Assembly: GCF_913054185.1 (NCBI RefSeq)
Contig: NZ_CAJXIV010000037.1
Span: 1 to 33,208 of the forward strand
Direction: 5' to 3'
DNA length: 33,208 nucleotides
Source of the DNA: an uncultured Shimia sp.
Lineage (GTDB): Bacteria > Pseudomonadota > Alphaproteobacteria > Rhodobacterales > Rhodobacteraceae
A program made the translations under genes and the position numbers. How positions within the stretch are numbered: position 1 is the first letter of the stretch; every line of letters starts with the position of its first letter. The notes beneath the pieces are model-generated. The model was given only the letters and a program-made list of their open reading frames with translations. It was not told where the DNA came from and made no database searches. This document shows, piece after piece, positions 1 to 9,278 of this stretch.

Positions 1-71
1 CGGCTTAATCCCACGGCAGTGACCATGCCGGCGGAGAGGATATTGAGGCCGAGTCCCTTTAACGCACTCAT
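1..71 (-). CDS. Start of a T6SS-linked gene, possibly beta-ketoacyl-synthase-like (partial)
   Basis: Only the first 23 codons are present; the gene runs off the left edge. Its ATG (71-69) overlaps the TGA of the DUF2169 gene (70-68) as ATGA, so the two are probably translationally coupled. The visible peptide starts MSALKGLGLNILSAGMVTAV and continues GLS. A short hydrophobic start ending in a 'GMVTxVGL' phrase is what I remember from the beta-ketoacyl-synthase-like proteins that often follow DUF2169 genes in T6SS clusters. That identification rests on a very short stretch and on gene order, so it is tentative. That a coding sequence starts here is more certain than its family. Confidence 0.5.
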   Translation of the reverse strand, partial: MSALKGLGLNILSAGMVTAVGLS

Positions 72-1207
72 GACGGGGCCTCCGCATCTGACGCCGCAGG
101 CACAGGCGTGTCGCCCGGCAAACGGAAGCGGCGGCCACGCGGGTGATACGCTTTACCCTGTCGTTTGGCGCGCTCAAGACCTTTGGCTGGGGTGCCAATC
201 CAGGCCTCGGTGATCTCGGTGATGATGCGTTTCATGGGCACGTCTACACGCCAGACCATCGAGATGCGCCGCGCTTCGGTGTCAAACAGCAGGGTGTCTG
301 GTCGCACCACACCTGAAAAAGCCTCTTCCCATCCACGAAAAAGGCGCACAGGGAGGTCGGTTTGCGGCAGCTGGAACTGCTCGCGGCCTTTGGAGGTGAG
401 GTTAAGTGTGGTGACCGGGGTGCCTGTGGCGGGCGGGATGATCTGCTGATCTTTGCCAACCTGCTGATAGTAGCGTTCGTCAAAGTCGCGCGGTAGGAAG
501 GGAAATACCTCGTCTTGCCACTTCTGATCATAGGTGCCGGCCCACTTCAACCGATCGGCGCGGGCGCGGGAAATGGGCCCCAATGCCATAGGGCGGTAGT
601 CTTTATAAGGTGATGTGACTTCAACGCCCGGTTCTTCCGTCAGGGGTAGGGGCGCACCGCTGAGACGATCCTGATTGCGCGGCGTGGCATAACCGCGTCC
701 CACGGGGTTGGCGGTATAAGAATGCGGGTTTTCCACCTCTGGGTCGAGCTTATCGGTGCCGCCAAAGGCCACATCATAGGAAAACGGCAAACGGCTAAAT
801 GGATAGGGATCGGTGGCCATAATCGCCGGGCCGACCACTCGCCACTCACGATGGCCCACGACCATCAGTGTTTTGTGCCACTCCCCAACCCGAATGCCCA
901 CTTGCACCCGTTCTGCCTTCTGCCCGTCTGGGGCATAGGCGGCGCCTTGCACGACCACGTCACAGGCGGGTTTTCGAAAGGCAAAATCGGTCTCCCATAA
1001 CGTTGCGGAGTAGCCCGGCTCTCCAGTGTGCTGATCCGCCATCACCAAGGGTGTCTGCTCCACCTCAGGCAAAAGCCGCATTGGCGCTCCGGGTGTGTCT
1101 GGAAACGCCCAGGTGCCTTTAATCACTAAAGAAAAATACTCCCGCCCAGCCACATCCATGCCCATGGTGTGTTGGTGTAAATAGCCGTGGCGGTTGTAGA
1201 CCTTCAT
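68..1207 (-). CDS. DUF2169 family type VI secretion accessory protein
   Basis: 379 residues, full length for the family. No signal peptide or membrane segment is seen, so it is probably cytoplasmic. The N-terminal core 'YFSLVIKGTWAF', the 'QTPLVMADQHTGEPG' stretch near residues 50-66, and the central 'DVAFGGTDK' and 'NPVGRGYA' motifs are typical of DUF2169 proteins. These are found almost only in T6SS and related secretion loci, where they act with PAAR/VgrG effector loading as adaptor-like proteins; their biochemistry is poorly known. The ATG at 1207 has an AGGAG-type ribosome binding site in the 18-bp gap after clpV, so the two form an operon. The stop overlaps the start of the next gene by 4 bp. 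The family call is strong; the role is inferred from the family and the clpV neighbour. Confidence 0.88.
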   Translation of the reverse strand: MKVYNRHGYLHQHTMGMDVAGREYFSLVIKGTWAFPDTPGAPMRLLPEVEQTPLVMADQHTGEPGYSATLWETDFAFRKPACDVVVQGAAYAPDGQKAERVQVGIRVGEWHKTLMVVGHREWRVVGPAIMATDPYPFSRLPFSYDVAFGGTDKLDPEVENPHSYTANPVGRGYATPRNQDRLSGAPLPLTEEPGVEVTSPYKDYRPMALGPISRARADRLKWAGTYDQKWQDEVFPFLPRDFDERYYQQVGKDQQIIPPATGTPVTTLNLTSKGREQFQLPQTDLPVRLFRGWEEAFSGVVRPDTLLFDTEARRISMVWRVDVPMKRIITEITEAWIGTPAKGLERAKRQGKAYHPRGRRFRLPGDTPVPAASDAEAPS

Positions 1208-1225
1208 CCCTGTCCGCTCCTGAAG

Positions 1226-3976
1226 TCACTCAAAGTGATAAGAAAAGCCGTCCTCTCCGCCGGTGACCGTGACTTTGATGAGCTCCTTACCCTCAAGATT
1301 GTGGTTGAGGATGCGGCGGCTCAATTCGGGCATCAGCGTGTTGGTCAGGATGGCGTCAATCATACGCCCACCGCTTTCGATTTCGGTGGCGCGGGCCTTG
1401 ATCACATCCATGGCGCCTTCGCCAATCACTAGGTCCGCCCCGTATCCTTCGCCCAGCCGTTTGGCGATGGATTTGAGCTTAAAGCCTGCAATGGCCTCGA
1501 TCATCGAGTCCGACAGCGGATAGTAAGGAATGGTGACAACCCGCCCCAGCAAGGCGGCTGGAAACACCTGGAGTAAGGGCGCACGTAAAGACTGATTCAG
1601 CTCGTCCATGTCAGCCGGTTGTGTGCCGTTCTCCGTCATGGCCATGATCTCGTCAGAGCCAACATTGGAGGTCAGCAGGATCAAAGTGTTCTTGAAGTCA
1701 ATCCGGCGTCCCTCGCTGTCATCCATCATGCCTTTGTCAAAGACCTGAAAGAAGATTTCATGCACATCCGAGTGCGCTTTTTCGACTTCGTCCAACAGCA
1801 CAACCGAATAGGGGCGGCGGCGCACAGCTTCGGTCAAAATGCCACCTTTGCCGTAGCCGACATAACCCGGAGGCGCGCCCTTGAGGGTAGAAACCGTATG
1901 GGCTTCTTGGAATTCCGACATATTGATGGAAATGATATTGTCTTCGCCGCCATACATAAGCTCAGCCAAGGCCAATGCGGTTTCGGTTTTGCCTACGCCA
2001 GACGGTCCGCAAAGCATAAACACCCCAACGGGTTTCTCGGGTGGTTTAAGACCTGCGGCAGAGGTCTGAATGCGGTTGGCAATCATTTCCATAGCATGAT
2101 CCTGGCCGACCACGCGCTTGGCGAGATCCTCGGCCAATGACAGCGCACGTTCTGTCTGGCTGGCCATCATGCGGCCCATGGGAATGCCGGTCCAATCTTG
2201 CACCACGCTTGCCACAGCCTGTTTGTCGACGGCTGGAAGGATGAGCGGGGTTTCCCCCTGTGCATCTGTCAGGGCTGTCATACGTGTGCGCAGAGTGGCC
2301 AAGGTTTCTTCGCGGTCAAAGGGGGGCGCTGGATCTGCGGTGGCGTCGTCTGCTTCTGAAGCGCCGTCTTCGGCTGGCTCCTCGGGATCCAGCTCAGCAG
2401 GGTCAGCGTCGCCGATGTCTCCGGTGTCATCAACCGCCGCACCCGCGCCACGCAATTGCGCGCGCAGATCCAAAATTTCGGCAACCATGTCTTTTTCCGC
2501 ATCCCAACGCGCCGAGGCGGCGTCAAGTTCACCTTCGGCCACGTCCAGAGACGCCTCTACAACTGCCTTGCGCTCGCCCACGTCGATGCCAATCGCTTCT
2601 TCGCGTTCAATGATACCTTCTTCAATCTCCAAAGCTGCGAGGCGGCGTTGAATGTCTTCAACCTCCGCAGGCGTGGCGTGTTGGCTAACCGCAACCCGCG
2701 CGCAGGCTGTGTCCAAAAGCGAGATCGCCTTGTCGGGCAATTGCCGCGACGGGATGTAGCGGTGAGACATTTTTACGGCCGCTTCGATGGCTTCATCCAG
2801 AAGCTCAACCTGATGGTGTTTTTCGAGAACGCCCGCGATGCCACGGCACATCAAAACCGCCTTGTCCTCGTCAGGCTCGTCCACTTTCACCACTTGAAAG
2901 CGGCGGGTCAGGGCTGGATCTGGTTCGATGTGTTGTTTGTATTCCGCCCAAGTGGTGGCGGCGATGGTGCGCAGCTCGCCGCGTGCCAAGGCGGGTTTGA
3001 GCAAGTTGGCCGCATCGCCGGTGCCTGCAGCCCCGCCCGCACCAATCAAAGTGTGGGCTTCGTCGATGAAGAGGATGATGGGCGTGTCGGAGCCTTGCAC
3101 TTCGTCAATCACCGCCTTCAGGCGTTTTTCAAACTCGCCTTTGACCGAAGCGCCTGCTTGCATCAGGCCAATGTCAAGCATCTGCAGATCGACATTGCGC
3201 AGCTGGGGGGGCACGTCGCCACGCGCAAGGCGCTGGGCAAACCCTTCGACCACAGCGGTTTTACCAACGCCCGCTTCCCCGGTCAGGATCGGATTGTTTT
3301 GCTTGCGGCGCATCAGAATGTCGACGATCTGGCGAATTTCAGGATCGCGACCCACCACCGGGTCCATTTTACCGTCACGCGCCTGGGCAGTCAGATTGGT
3401 TGCAAACTGCGCCAAAGCGGATTTGCCTCCCGGTGCTTTCTTGCTCGCAGGCGCCTGACTGTCAGCAGGGGTGGCAGGGGCCTCGATGGAGTCCACCAGT
3501 AATTCATCAAGCTGTGAGGCCATTGCCGCGCTGTCCAACTTGTCAAATTCAAGACTGATCTTGAACAACAGGCCTTCCAAAACCGGAACCTGCAATGCTC
3601 CGAGAAGGACATAAGCGGAGCGCACGGTGTCGTCGCCAAACTCGAGCGAGCCAAATTGCCAGGCTTCCTGAATGGCGCGGAAGATGTGGTCAGAGAACTC
3701 CTCAACAGACCCGGCACCGTGGCGAAGCGCATCTGTGGCGCGCAGCACATCGCCGTCAAATGTGTGGCGATCTACCCCCGCCGATTCCAGCAGTAGCGCG
3801 AAATCCGACCCCTCGGCATCAGCGAGCCCGGTGACAAAATGCACAAGCTCAACATAGGGGTTGCCACGGCGTTTTGCGGCTTGGGCGGCTTCTGAAAAGG
3901 CCTTCAGGCAAGTTGGATTGAGCTTGCCCACAAGCTCTTTGCGTTTGATGGAATCCTGCGATCCACGTGGGGACAT
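1226..3976 (-). CDS. tssH: Type VI secretion AAA+ ATPase TssH/ClpV
   Basis: 916-residue ClpB-class ATPase that disassembles the contracted T6SS sheath for recycling. Clp_N-like domain about residues 10-160. NBD1 about 200-430 has Walker A GEAGVGKT (233-240) and Walker B LFIDEA (302-307). A helical middle region follows (430-510), then NBD2 about 575-840 with Walker A GPSGVGKT (657-664), Walker B VVLLDE (725-730) and the pore-loop phrase GYVGYG, then a ClpB_D2-small C-terminus. The N-domain and the spacing fit ClpV better than housekeeping ClpB. Residues 516-553, between the middle domain and NBD2, form an Asp/Glu/Ala-rich low-complexity stretch that I do not recall from typical ClpV. The start has GGAGG about 8 bp upstream. 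It is the first minus-strand gene of the visible cluster, divergent from the kinase gene. Confidence 0.96.
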   Translation of the reverse strand: MSPRGSQDSIKRKELVGKLNPTCLKAFSEAAQAAKRRGNPYVELVHFVTGLADAEGSDFALLLESAGVDRHTFDGDVLRATDALRHGAGSVEEFSDHIFRAIQEAWQFGSLEFGDDTVRSAYVLLGALQVPVLEGLLFKISLEFDKLDSAAMASQLDELLVDSIEAPATPADSQAPASKKAPGGKSALAQFATNLTAQARDGKMDPVVGRDPEIRQIVDILMRRKQNNPILTGEAGVGKTAVVEGFAQRLARGDVPPQLRNVDLQMLDIGLMQAGASVKGEFEKRLKAVIDEVQGSDTPIILFIDEAHTLIGAGGAAGTGDAANLLKPALARGELRTIAATTWAEYKQHIEPDPALTRRFQVVKVDEPDEDKAVLMCRGIAGVLEKHHQVELLDEAIEAAVKMSHRYIPSRQLPDKAISLLDTACARVAVSQHATPAEVEDIQRRLAALEIEEGIIEREEAIGIDVGERKAVVEASLDVAEGELDAASARWDAEKDMVAEILDLRAQLRGAGAAVDDTGDIGDADPAELDPEEPAEDGASEADDATADPAPPFDREETLATLRTRMTALTDAQGETPLILPAVDKQAVASVVQDWTGIPMGRMMASQTERALSLAEDLAKRVVGQDHAMEMIANRIQTSAAGLKPPEKPVGVFMLCGPSGVGKTETALALAELMYGGEDNIISINMSEFQEAHTVSTLKGAPPGYVGYGKGGILTEAVRRRPYSVVLLDEVEKAHSDVHEIFFQVFDKGMMDDSEGRRIDFKNTLILLTSNVGSDEIMAMTENGTQPADMDELNQSLRAPLLQVFPAALLGRVVTIPYYPLSDSMIEAIAGFKLKSIAKRLGEGYGADLVIGEGAMDVIKARATEIESGGRMIDAILTNTLMPELSRRILNHNLEGKELIKVTVTGGEDGFSYHFE

Positions 3977-4111
3977 CTCAAAGTCCTCCGAAAAAAAGGA
4001 TGAAGACGAACAGCGATGAAAAAATAAAATTCAGGTATACTGAGCATATTAGCCCCGTTTCGCATTTGAATCGACACCTTTGAAATTCCGCGCCCTTGCA
4101 AGGAGATTTCT
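3977..4111. promoter_or_regulatory. Divergent intergenic region between clpV and the kinase gene
   Basis: A 135-bp A/T-rich gap separates two divergent starts, so it should hold promoters for both the T6SS operon and the kinase run. A TATACT hexamer at 4036-4041 could be a -10 on the plus strand, but I see no convincing -35 at 17 bp. On the minus strand TTCAAA followed 16 bp later by TATGCT is a weak match to a sigma-70 promoter. The kinase gene has a clear AGGAGA ribosome binding site about 6 bp before its ATG. The promoter positions are guesses; the divergent layout is seen directly. Confidence 0.4.
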
Positions 4112-6193
4112 ATGAAGACGCCGCTGCCCACGGACATTTTTAAAGTTGGCCAGATACTGAATAACACCTATGAAATTAAGGGTGTTTTAGGGCGTGGCGG
4201 AACCGGAGAGGCGTACCTGGCGTGTAACCAGATCAACAACCGGGAAGTGGCGATAAAGGCGTTAAACGCGCAGTTCTCCGGCAATGACGATTATGTGGAG
4301 TTGATGAAACGCGAAGACCAGATGCGGTCGATTCGACATGATGCCGTGGTGCGATACATCGAGGTTTCCAAGTCTGATGACGGCCATGTTTTCCTGGTTA
4401 TGGACTATATTGAAGGCCCGTCGCTCAACGGCATCATGACAGAAAAACGTATGGCGGCGCGTGATTTGTTGATTGTCGCGCACCGTGTCTTGCAGGGATT
4501 GGACGCAACCCATGCCGAGGGCATCATCCACCGCGACTTGTCACCCGACAATATCATTCTGGCCAATGAATCTCCCGAACAGGCCACCATTATCGATTTT
4601 GGGATCGCCAAGGATACTGCCACAGGGGCGCGCACAATTGTCGGCAACGGATTTGCCGGAAAATATGAATACGCGGCGCCTGAACAACTCGAGGGGCGCG
4701 TCGGATTTCAAACAGATATCTATGGTCTGGGCGCAACGCTTCTTGCCGCGTGGCGCGGCACAGTGCCGGACTTCAGCACGATGCCAGCTGAAATCGTCCG
4801 TCAAAAAGCCCAACCGCTGGACACAGAGGGCGTGCCTGATCCCCTGAAAGAATTGATTGACTGGACAACCAATCCTGACATGAAAAAGCGTCCGGCAAAT
4901 GCCACAGAAGCAATCACTTGGCTGGATGGAAAGCTGCGCCCAAATCAGCAAGGCGAGGTTTCCAATGATCTCCCCAAGAAACGATGGGGACGCATTGTCC
5001 TTGCGACCGCCTGTGTGGTGGGACTGGCGGCAGCGCTGCTCTGGAATTTTGACGCCTTTGAGCCAGAACTACCGGTTGCGAGCCCTTATGAATTTCTCGC
5101 GGCAAATGATCCAAATGGCAACGCGGTGATCAAGACACATGCACCAGATGAGGCCACAGCAGAGCTTTTGCGGGGATCTTTCCGCGACGTGACAGGTGTG
5201 ACACCGGTGGAAGGCAGTGTGACACTGGCACAAGGCATGCCTTCTCCAGGTTGGGCCTTGGCGGCGTCAGAACTCTTGAAGGCCGCGTATGAGCTTGAGG
5301 CGTGGCAAATCTCTGTAACAGACATGTCCGCACAGGTGACTGGCGTCGCCTCAAGCAGCCGCGTGCGGGCTGAGATTGCCGAAGTTTTTGCGGCCCAGGC
5401 ACAGTCTAACAACATGTCTGTCGAAGCCGATCTGGTGGCCGGTCCGGTTATGTTGGCTGTGCAAGCCCTGACGCCAGAATTGGCTGGTGTAGCGACCTGT
5501 GGCGCGCTCGCATTGACGCGAGATAAAGACGCCACATTTGCACTCTTTGATGATGTCACGATTGTGGGCGATGTCGCGAATGTCGAGGATGCCTTAGCCA
5601 TCCAGTCTCGCCTTGAACCTCTGATCGGCGATCGGCAACTCAAGGTGGAAACGCGCGTTTTAAACAATGACCTTTGCGCCATTCGCGCCGTCCTTCCGCA
5701 GGTTGCCGCCCAAACCGTCTCGGTGCGGCTTGGGCATGGGGACACTGGCGAAGATTCTCTAACTGGTGTCTTTTCGACCGGGGACAATCCCGTCGTCGAC
5801 ATTCAAATGCCAGAAAACATTGCTGATGCGTCGCTCTGGGTGATGGTTGTCGACAACACTGGCAAAGTGTTTCACGTCTTGCCAAATGTGTATGACACCG
5901 AAAACCAAGTTGATGCCCTGGGAGAAGTGGTTGCAGGCATTCGCCGTATTCGAGTGCTTTGGCCGGTTTCCATTCTCGCGCAAGATCCAAAAAAATTGGC
6001 AATCCAAGTGACCGAGGGTGATTACGGGAAATCCGAGGTCATTGCCATCCTTTCAACAGAGCCGTTGTTTGACATCAGGCGACCAACAGAGGAGAGCGTG
6101 GCTTCGGTCGCGGAGGCCCTTGGGGAAGTGATGGCGCAACGTTCACAGGATATCTTGGGCGTGGCCTATCGGATCATTGATGCGCGACCCTGA
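4112..6193 (+). CDS. Membrane-anchored Ser/Thr protein kinase with large extracytoplasmic domain
   Basis: 693 residues. The N-terminal kinase domain (about 19-275) is intact: glycine loop GRGGTGEAY (27-35), ATP-binding Lys49 in VAIK, catalytic loop HRDLSPDN with Asp142 and Asn147, Mg-binding DFG (162-164) and APE-like 'AAPEQ' (188-192). One transmembrane helix lies at about 294-311, so residues 312-693 should be periplasmic. That part has alternating alpha/beta segments and, at about 570-660, a stretch ('VMVVDNTGKVFHVLPN' and following) resembling DUF4384. Divergent from clpV, so probably a Stk-type kinase acting on T6SS or envelope proteins, as PpkA does in Pseudomonas; that role is inferred. 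No matching phosphatase or FHA gene is in view. The start is supported by AGGAGA about 6 bp upstream. It heads the run of envelope genes that follows. Confidence 0.92.
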   Translation: MKTPLPTDIFKVGQILNNTYEIKGVLGRGGTGEAYLACNQINNREVAIKALNAQFSGNDDYVELMKREDQMRSIRHDAVVRYIEVSKSDDGHVFLVMDYIEGPSLNGIMTEKRMAARDLLIVAHRVLQGLDATHAEGIIHRDLSPDNIILANESPEQATIIDFGIAKDTATGARTIVGNGFAGKYEYAAPEQLEGRVGFQTDIYGLGATLLAAWRGTVPDFSTMPAEIVRQKAQPLDTEGVPDPLKELIDWTTNPDMKKRPANATEAITWLDGKLRPNQQGEVSNDLPKKRWGRIVLATACVVGLAAALLWNFDAFEPELPVASPYEFLAANDPNGNAVIKTHAPDEATAELLRGSFRDVTGVTPVEGSVTLAQGMPSPGWALAASELLKAAYELEAWQISVTDMSAQVTGVASSSRVRAEIAEVFAAQAQSNNMSVEADLVAGPVMLAVQALTPELAGVATCGALALTRDKDATFALFDDVTIVGDVANVEDALAIQSRLEPLIGDRQLKVETRVLNNDLCAIRAVLPQVAAQTVSVRLGHGDTGEDSLTGVFSTGDNPVVDIQMPENIADASLWVMVVDNTGKVFHVLPNVYDTENQVDALGEVVAGIRRIRVLWPVSILAQDPKKLAIQVTEGDYGKSEVIAILSTEPLFDIRRPTEESVASVAEALGEVMAQRSQDILGVAYRIIDARP

Positions 6194-6305
6194 GGCGTGA
6201 TGCGCTTGGCGCGATCAGAAACAAGTTGCTGGCCTGACAGCCTACCGGAAGGTGAAAATTTTCAGGAATTGTTATAGTTTAGTGCGTTTTTTGTGGGAGG
6301 CTATT

Positions 6306-7577
6306 TTGAACTTCAGCGAATTTTTGACCCGTCCGAAGGTCGCTGTTATGGCGACAACAGTGATTGCAGTGGTGTTCCAACCCGGGCTTGGAAGCGCAGA
6401 TCCATTGTTTAATGTAACGGTGACCAGCAACGGAACCACCACAGAGACATCTTTCACAAACGCCTTGGATTTTGTGGATCAAACCACCACCTCCGCAGGC
6501 ATCGCCGGATTGAATCCCAGCTACACAACAACGTCGACAGCCACGGTGTTAGGAGATTTTCGTGGAGTCGACTACTCCCTCGTTTATCCCGACTCCGGGT
6601 CAACTTTGCGGTTCTCCATTCCAGATCTGGATATCAGTGAAACCTTTTCCGAACAGACCCGCGAGCTAAGTGAGGATGCGCTGGATGACTATTTGGTCAG
6701 CAACCAAGACGGCATTCTTACACGGATTGGCGAACTCTTGGTTCAAACCACAGCGACGGACCCTGTTGCTGGCAACCCGACCTCTTTGCAAGCCAATATG
6801 ATTTCCAGCGACTTTGGGTTGGGGTCGGGGTTTGGCGGCAGTGGCAGCGTCAAAGTGAACGATGACAACACGGTCGAGGAGTCCGCTGGCGGGATTCCGG
6901 GGGTGGCGGCGCGTTTGGGACGGTTTTCGGTTGATGGAGCTGAAGGTACGGTCATTGAGCTGCCAATTTCTTATGTCAAACCATTGGCAGATCCGCGTTG
7001 GGCCGTCGTTTTGGAAATGCCATTGACCTATGTCGACATTGGCGGGTCACAGTCCTATTCGGCGTCCCTTGGCGGTGGGTTGCGTATTCCCGTTTTGGAC
7101 AACTGGTCAGTGACCCCAAGTGTGCGGGTTGGCGGTGTGGGATCAGATGATTTTGGGGCATTTGCCTATATGTATTCCGGGTCCCTTACGTCGTCGTTTC
7201 TGTTCAACGCAATGGGGCTGGATTTTAATCTCGGCAATATGCTCAGTTATATTTCTACAACCGGCAGCCCCGGCAGTGGCGAAAAAAGCCCGGATTATGA
7301 TCTGCAGAACACGGTCACCCGAAACGGTCTGTCAGCATCAGGGCGCACAACTTGGCGTTTGTTTGACCAACCGACCACCTGGGAAGCGTCGATCGTCAAC
7401 ACCCAGATTTTCGGTGATGATGTCTATATTGATAACTATACAGATTTTGCCATTTCGCTTGGAACGGAACGGTCACAGAACGGGTTGACCTGGGACGCCG
7501 CCCGGCTTGGAATAACTTACACGGTCGGCAACCACGGTTACAAAAAGGTCAATGTCAATTTTGGATACCAGTTTTAA
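6306..7577 (+). CDS. Secreted outer-membrane beta-barrel (autotransporter-like) protein
   Basis: 423 residues from a TTG start at 6306, chosen because a GGGAGG ribosome binding site ends 5 bp before it. The frame is open back to a GTG at 6252 with a poorly placed site, and an internal ATG at 6348 is also possible. An N-terminal signal peptide ends near 'GLGSA/DP'. The first half is Thr/Ser-rich with few charges. From about residue 210 to the end, alternating aromatic/hydrophobic strands and the terminal 'VNFGYQF' with C-terminal Phe mark an outer-membrane barrel inserted by Bam. I cannot name the family, and no passenger function is visible. It lies 112 bp after the kinase gene and 65 bp before the caspase gene, same strand, so probably the same functional group. 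Confidence 0.75.
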   Translation: MNFSEFLTRPKVAVMATTVIAVVFQPGLGSADPLFNVTVTSNGTTTETSFTNALDFVDQTTTSAGIAGLNPSYTTTSTATVLGDFRGVDYSLVYPDSGSTLRFSIPDLDISETFSEQTRELSEDALDDYLVSNQDGILTRIGELLVQTTATDPVAGNPTSLQANMISSDFGLGSGFGGSGSVKVNDDNTVEESAGGIPGVAARLGRFSVDGAEGTVIELPISYVKPLADPRWAVVLEMPLTYVDIGGSQSYSASLGGGLRIPVLDNWSVTPSVRVGGVGSDDFGAFAYMYSGSLTSSFLFNAMGLDFNLGNMLSYISTTGSPGSGEKSPDYDLQNTVTRNGLSASGRTTWRLFDQPTTWEASIVNTQIFGDDVYIDNYTDFAISLGTERSQNGLTWDAARLGITYTVGNHGYKKVNVNFGYQF

Positions 7578-7642
7578 CTTGCGTGGCAGCGCACATATTT
7601 GACCACCAAAATGGTGCCGGCACATGTTAGCGTGAAGGGAGG

Positions 7643-9274
7643 ATGATGCGGTTGTTTACCACTCGGGCGTCATGCCCACAGAGCCGAAACAAATTTGAAA
7701 AGCGGACCGTCTCCGCGTTTCTGATGTCGGCAATGATTTGGCCTGTTCTCGCTTTCGCAGCTTTGGCCGCAGACAGGGTTGCTCTGTTGGTTGGCAATGG
7801 GAATTTTGACAATCCGGCGCTGTCCCTGGCTAATCCGATCAACGATGTAACTGATTTGGAAACCGCGCTATCTGACTTGGGGTTTCGGGTTACCGTTTTG
7901 CGCGACGGAACCCGATCCCAGATGCTGAATGGGTTGGCCCGGTTCAGTGCCGATGCCAAAGGTGCTGAAGTCGCGATGTTCTTTTTCGCAGGCCATGGCG
8001 TTCAGTATACCGGCGAAAACTACCTCATCGGACGTGAGTTTTCAGTGGCCAACACGCGGACCCTATTGAACAGCTCCGTCACACTCACCGAAATTCGAAG
8101 ATCTTTTGAGCGTGCCCGCCCCAAAACCGGATTGATCTTTGTTGATGCGTGCCGAGATGCCCCGTTTGACATTGCAGAGATCGAACAGACGGGCCTGGCG
8201 CGCACGTCGGGTGGAGCGGGGCTGATGTTTGTGTATTCCACGGATCCAGGCAACGTCGCCTTTGACGGCTCAGGCCGGAACAGTGTGTTTACCTCGGCTC
8301 TGCTGGACCACATTGGCACGCCAAACCTGGACGTGCGCCTTTTGATCGGGCGGGTCAGGCAGCAGGTCGTGATGAAAACGGCCGGTAAACAAGTGCCTTG
8401 GGTTGAAGAGGCACTGCTAAGTGAGCTTGCATTTGCAAAAGCCAACGACGTGTCCAGCCTCAGCGACCCGGTTATGGCAGATATGCAGAGTTGGCAAATG
8501 GTGGTGCGTGATGGCAGTTTTGCAGCTGTCCAAGGATATTTGGCGGCGTATCCAAATGGCACCTATGCCGATATCGCCCAGTCTATACTGTCGTACGGAG
8601 ATGGCGCGGCGGCAAAACCCACCTCTCAAACATCGCTGGAAATTGTGAGCAACAATCCGGATGCGGCCATTGCTGCGTTAAGGATGCTTGGATTTGTGCC
8701 AGCCAAAATGTCTCAAGAAACCCTGGGAAAAGCCGAGCTGGGCGCAGCATTTGAGAGGTATCAATCGACGGCGGCTGCGCCAGGAGATGCAAGCTTCCAG
8801 ACAATGATTGATGATGCAACACGGTTGTCGATGATGCTGGCGTCCACCACGGCGCAGCGGATGCGCACAGACCTTGTTGCCCTGAATGGTGTTGAGCGTA
8901 CACTGTCCATTGCCGAAGATGCATTGAGGGACTTTGAAGCCATCGCCGCAGGCAACGATGACTATCTGGCTGAATTGACACAGGCGCGTAGGGATGTGGC
9001 CGCCATCAAAGATGCCCGTGACACTGTGTTGGGGCGGTTGGATGGCAGCCGTGATTATTACCGGACCCTTTTGGATCAATCCGTCCTGTTTGTGCCCGAA
9101 GACGCGACGCTTGCGCTGCTGAACCTCAGCGGGGGCACCCGCGGTGCTCTCAACGCTAATCAAAGAGCAATGGCTGACACCGGTCAGTTTTTGAAACATG
9201 TGCATAGTTCAAGAATCTCCGAGGTGGGCAGCATGTCCTGGCTCACCGACTTCCTCCCCAAACAGAAAGAGTGA
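7643..9274 (+). CDS. Exported caspase-like (peptidase C14) protein with long helical C-terminus
   Basis: 543 residues. An N-terminal hydrophobic stretch (about 23-43) ending 'ALAA/D' should export it to the periplasm. The caspase-like p20 fold spans about 44-260: 'RVALLVGNGNF', catalytic His118 in FFAGHGVQ and catalytic Cys170 in FVDACRD, so the dyad is intact. Residues 280-543 are mostly helical with Ala/Glu/Arg-rich segments and no domain I can name. Such orthocaspase-like proteins are common in alphaproteobacteria; substrates are mostly unknown. The GGGAGG site touches the first ATG (7643); the second ATG (7646) or TTG (7652) are plausible starts. The stop is 4 bp before the lipoprotein ATG, so those two genes are almost certainly co-translated. 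Confidence 0.85.
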   Translation: MMRLFTTRASCPQSRNKFEKRTVSAFLMSAMIWPVLAFAALAADRVALLVGNGNFDNPALSLANPINDVTDLETALSDLGFRVTVLRDGTRSQMLNGLARFSADAKGAEVAMFFFAGHGVQYTGENYLIGREFSVANTRTLLNSSVTLTEIRRSFERARPKTGLIFVDACRDAPFDIAEIEQTGLARTSGGAGLMFVYSTDPGNVAFDGSGRNSVFTSALLDHIGTPNLDVRLLIGRVRQQVVMKTAGKQVPWVEEALLSELAFAKANDVSSLSDPVMADMQSWQMVVRDGSFAAVQGYLAAYPNGTYADIAQSILSYGDGAAAKPTSQTSLEIVSNNPDAAIAALRMLGFVPAKMSQETLGKAELGAAFERYQSTAAAPGDASFQTMIDDATRLSMMLASTTAQRMRTDLVALNGVERTLSIAEDALRDFEAIAAGNDDYLAELTQARRDVAAIKDARDTVLGRLDGSRDYYRTLLDQSVLFVPEDATLALLNLSGGTRGALNANQRAMADTGQFLKHVHSSRISEVGSMSWLTDFLPKQKE

Positions 9275-9278
9275 ACCG

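Noticed and set aside
2456-3502. 348-codon open frame antisense to clpV
   Set aside because: It is the mirror of a strongly conserved ATPase gene with G/C-biased third positions; no start signal and no recognisable motif.
6252-6305. Longer start (GTG at 6252) for the beta-barrel protein
   Set aside because: The only purine-rich site is almost touching the GTG, whereas GGGAGG is well placed for the TTG at 6306, which also gives a better signal peptide.
7599-7628. TTGACC ... CATGTT as a promoter for the first caspase-like gene
   Set aside because: The -10 matches only half of the consensus and the short gap after the barrel gene makes read-through more likely.
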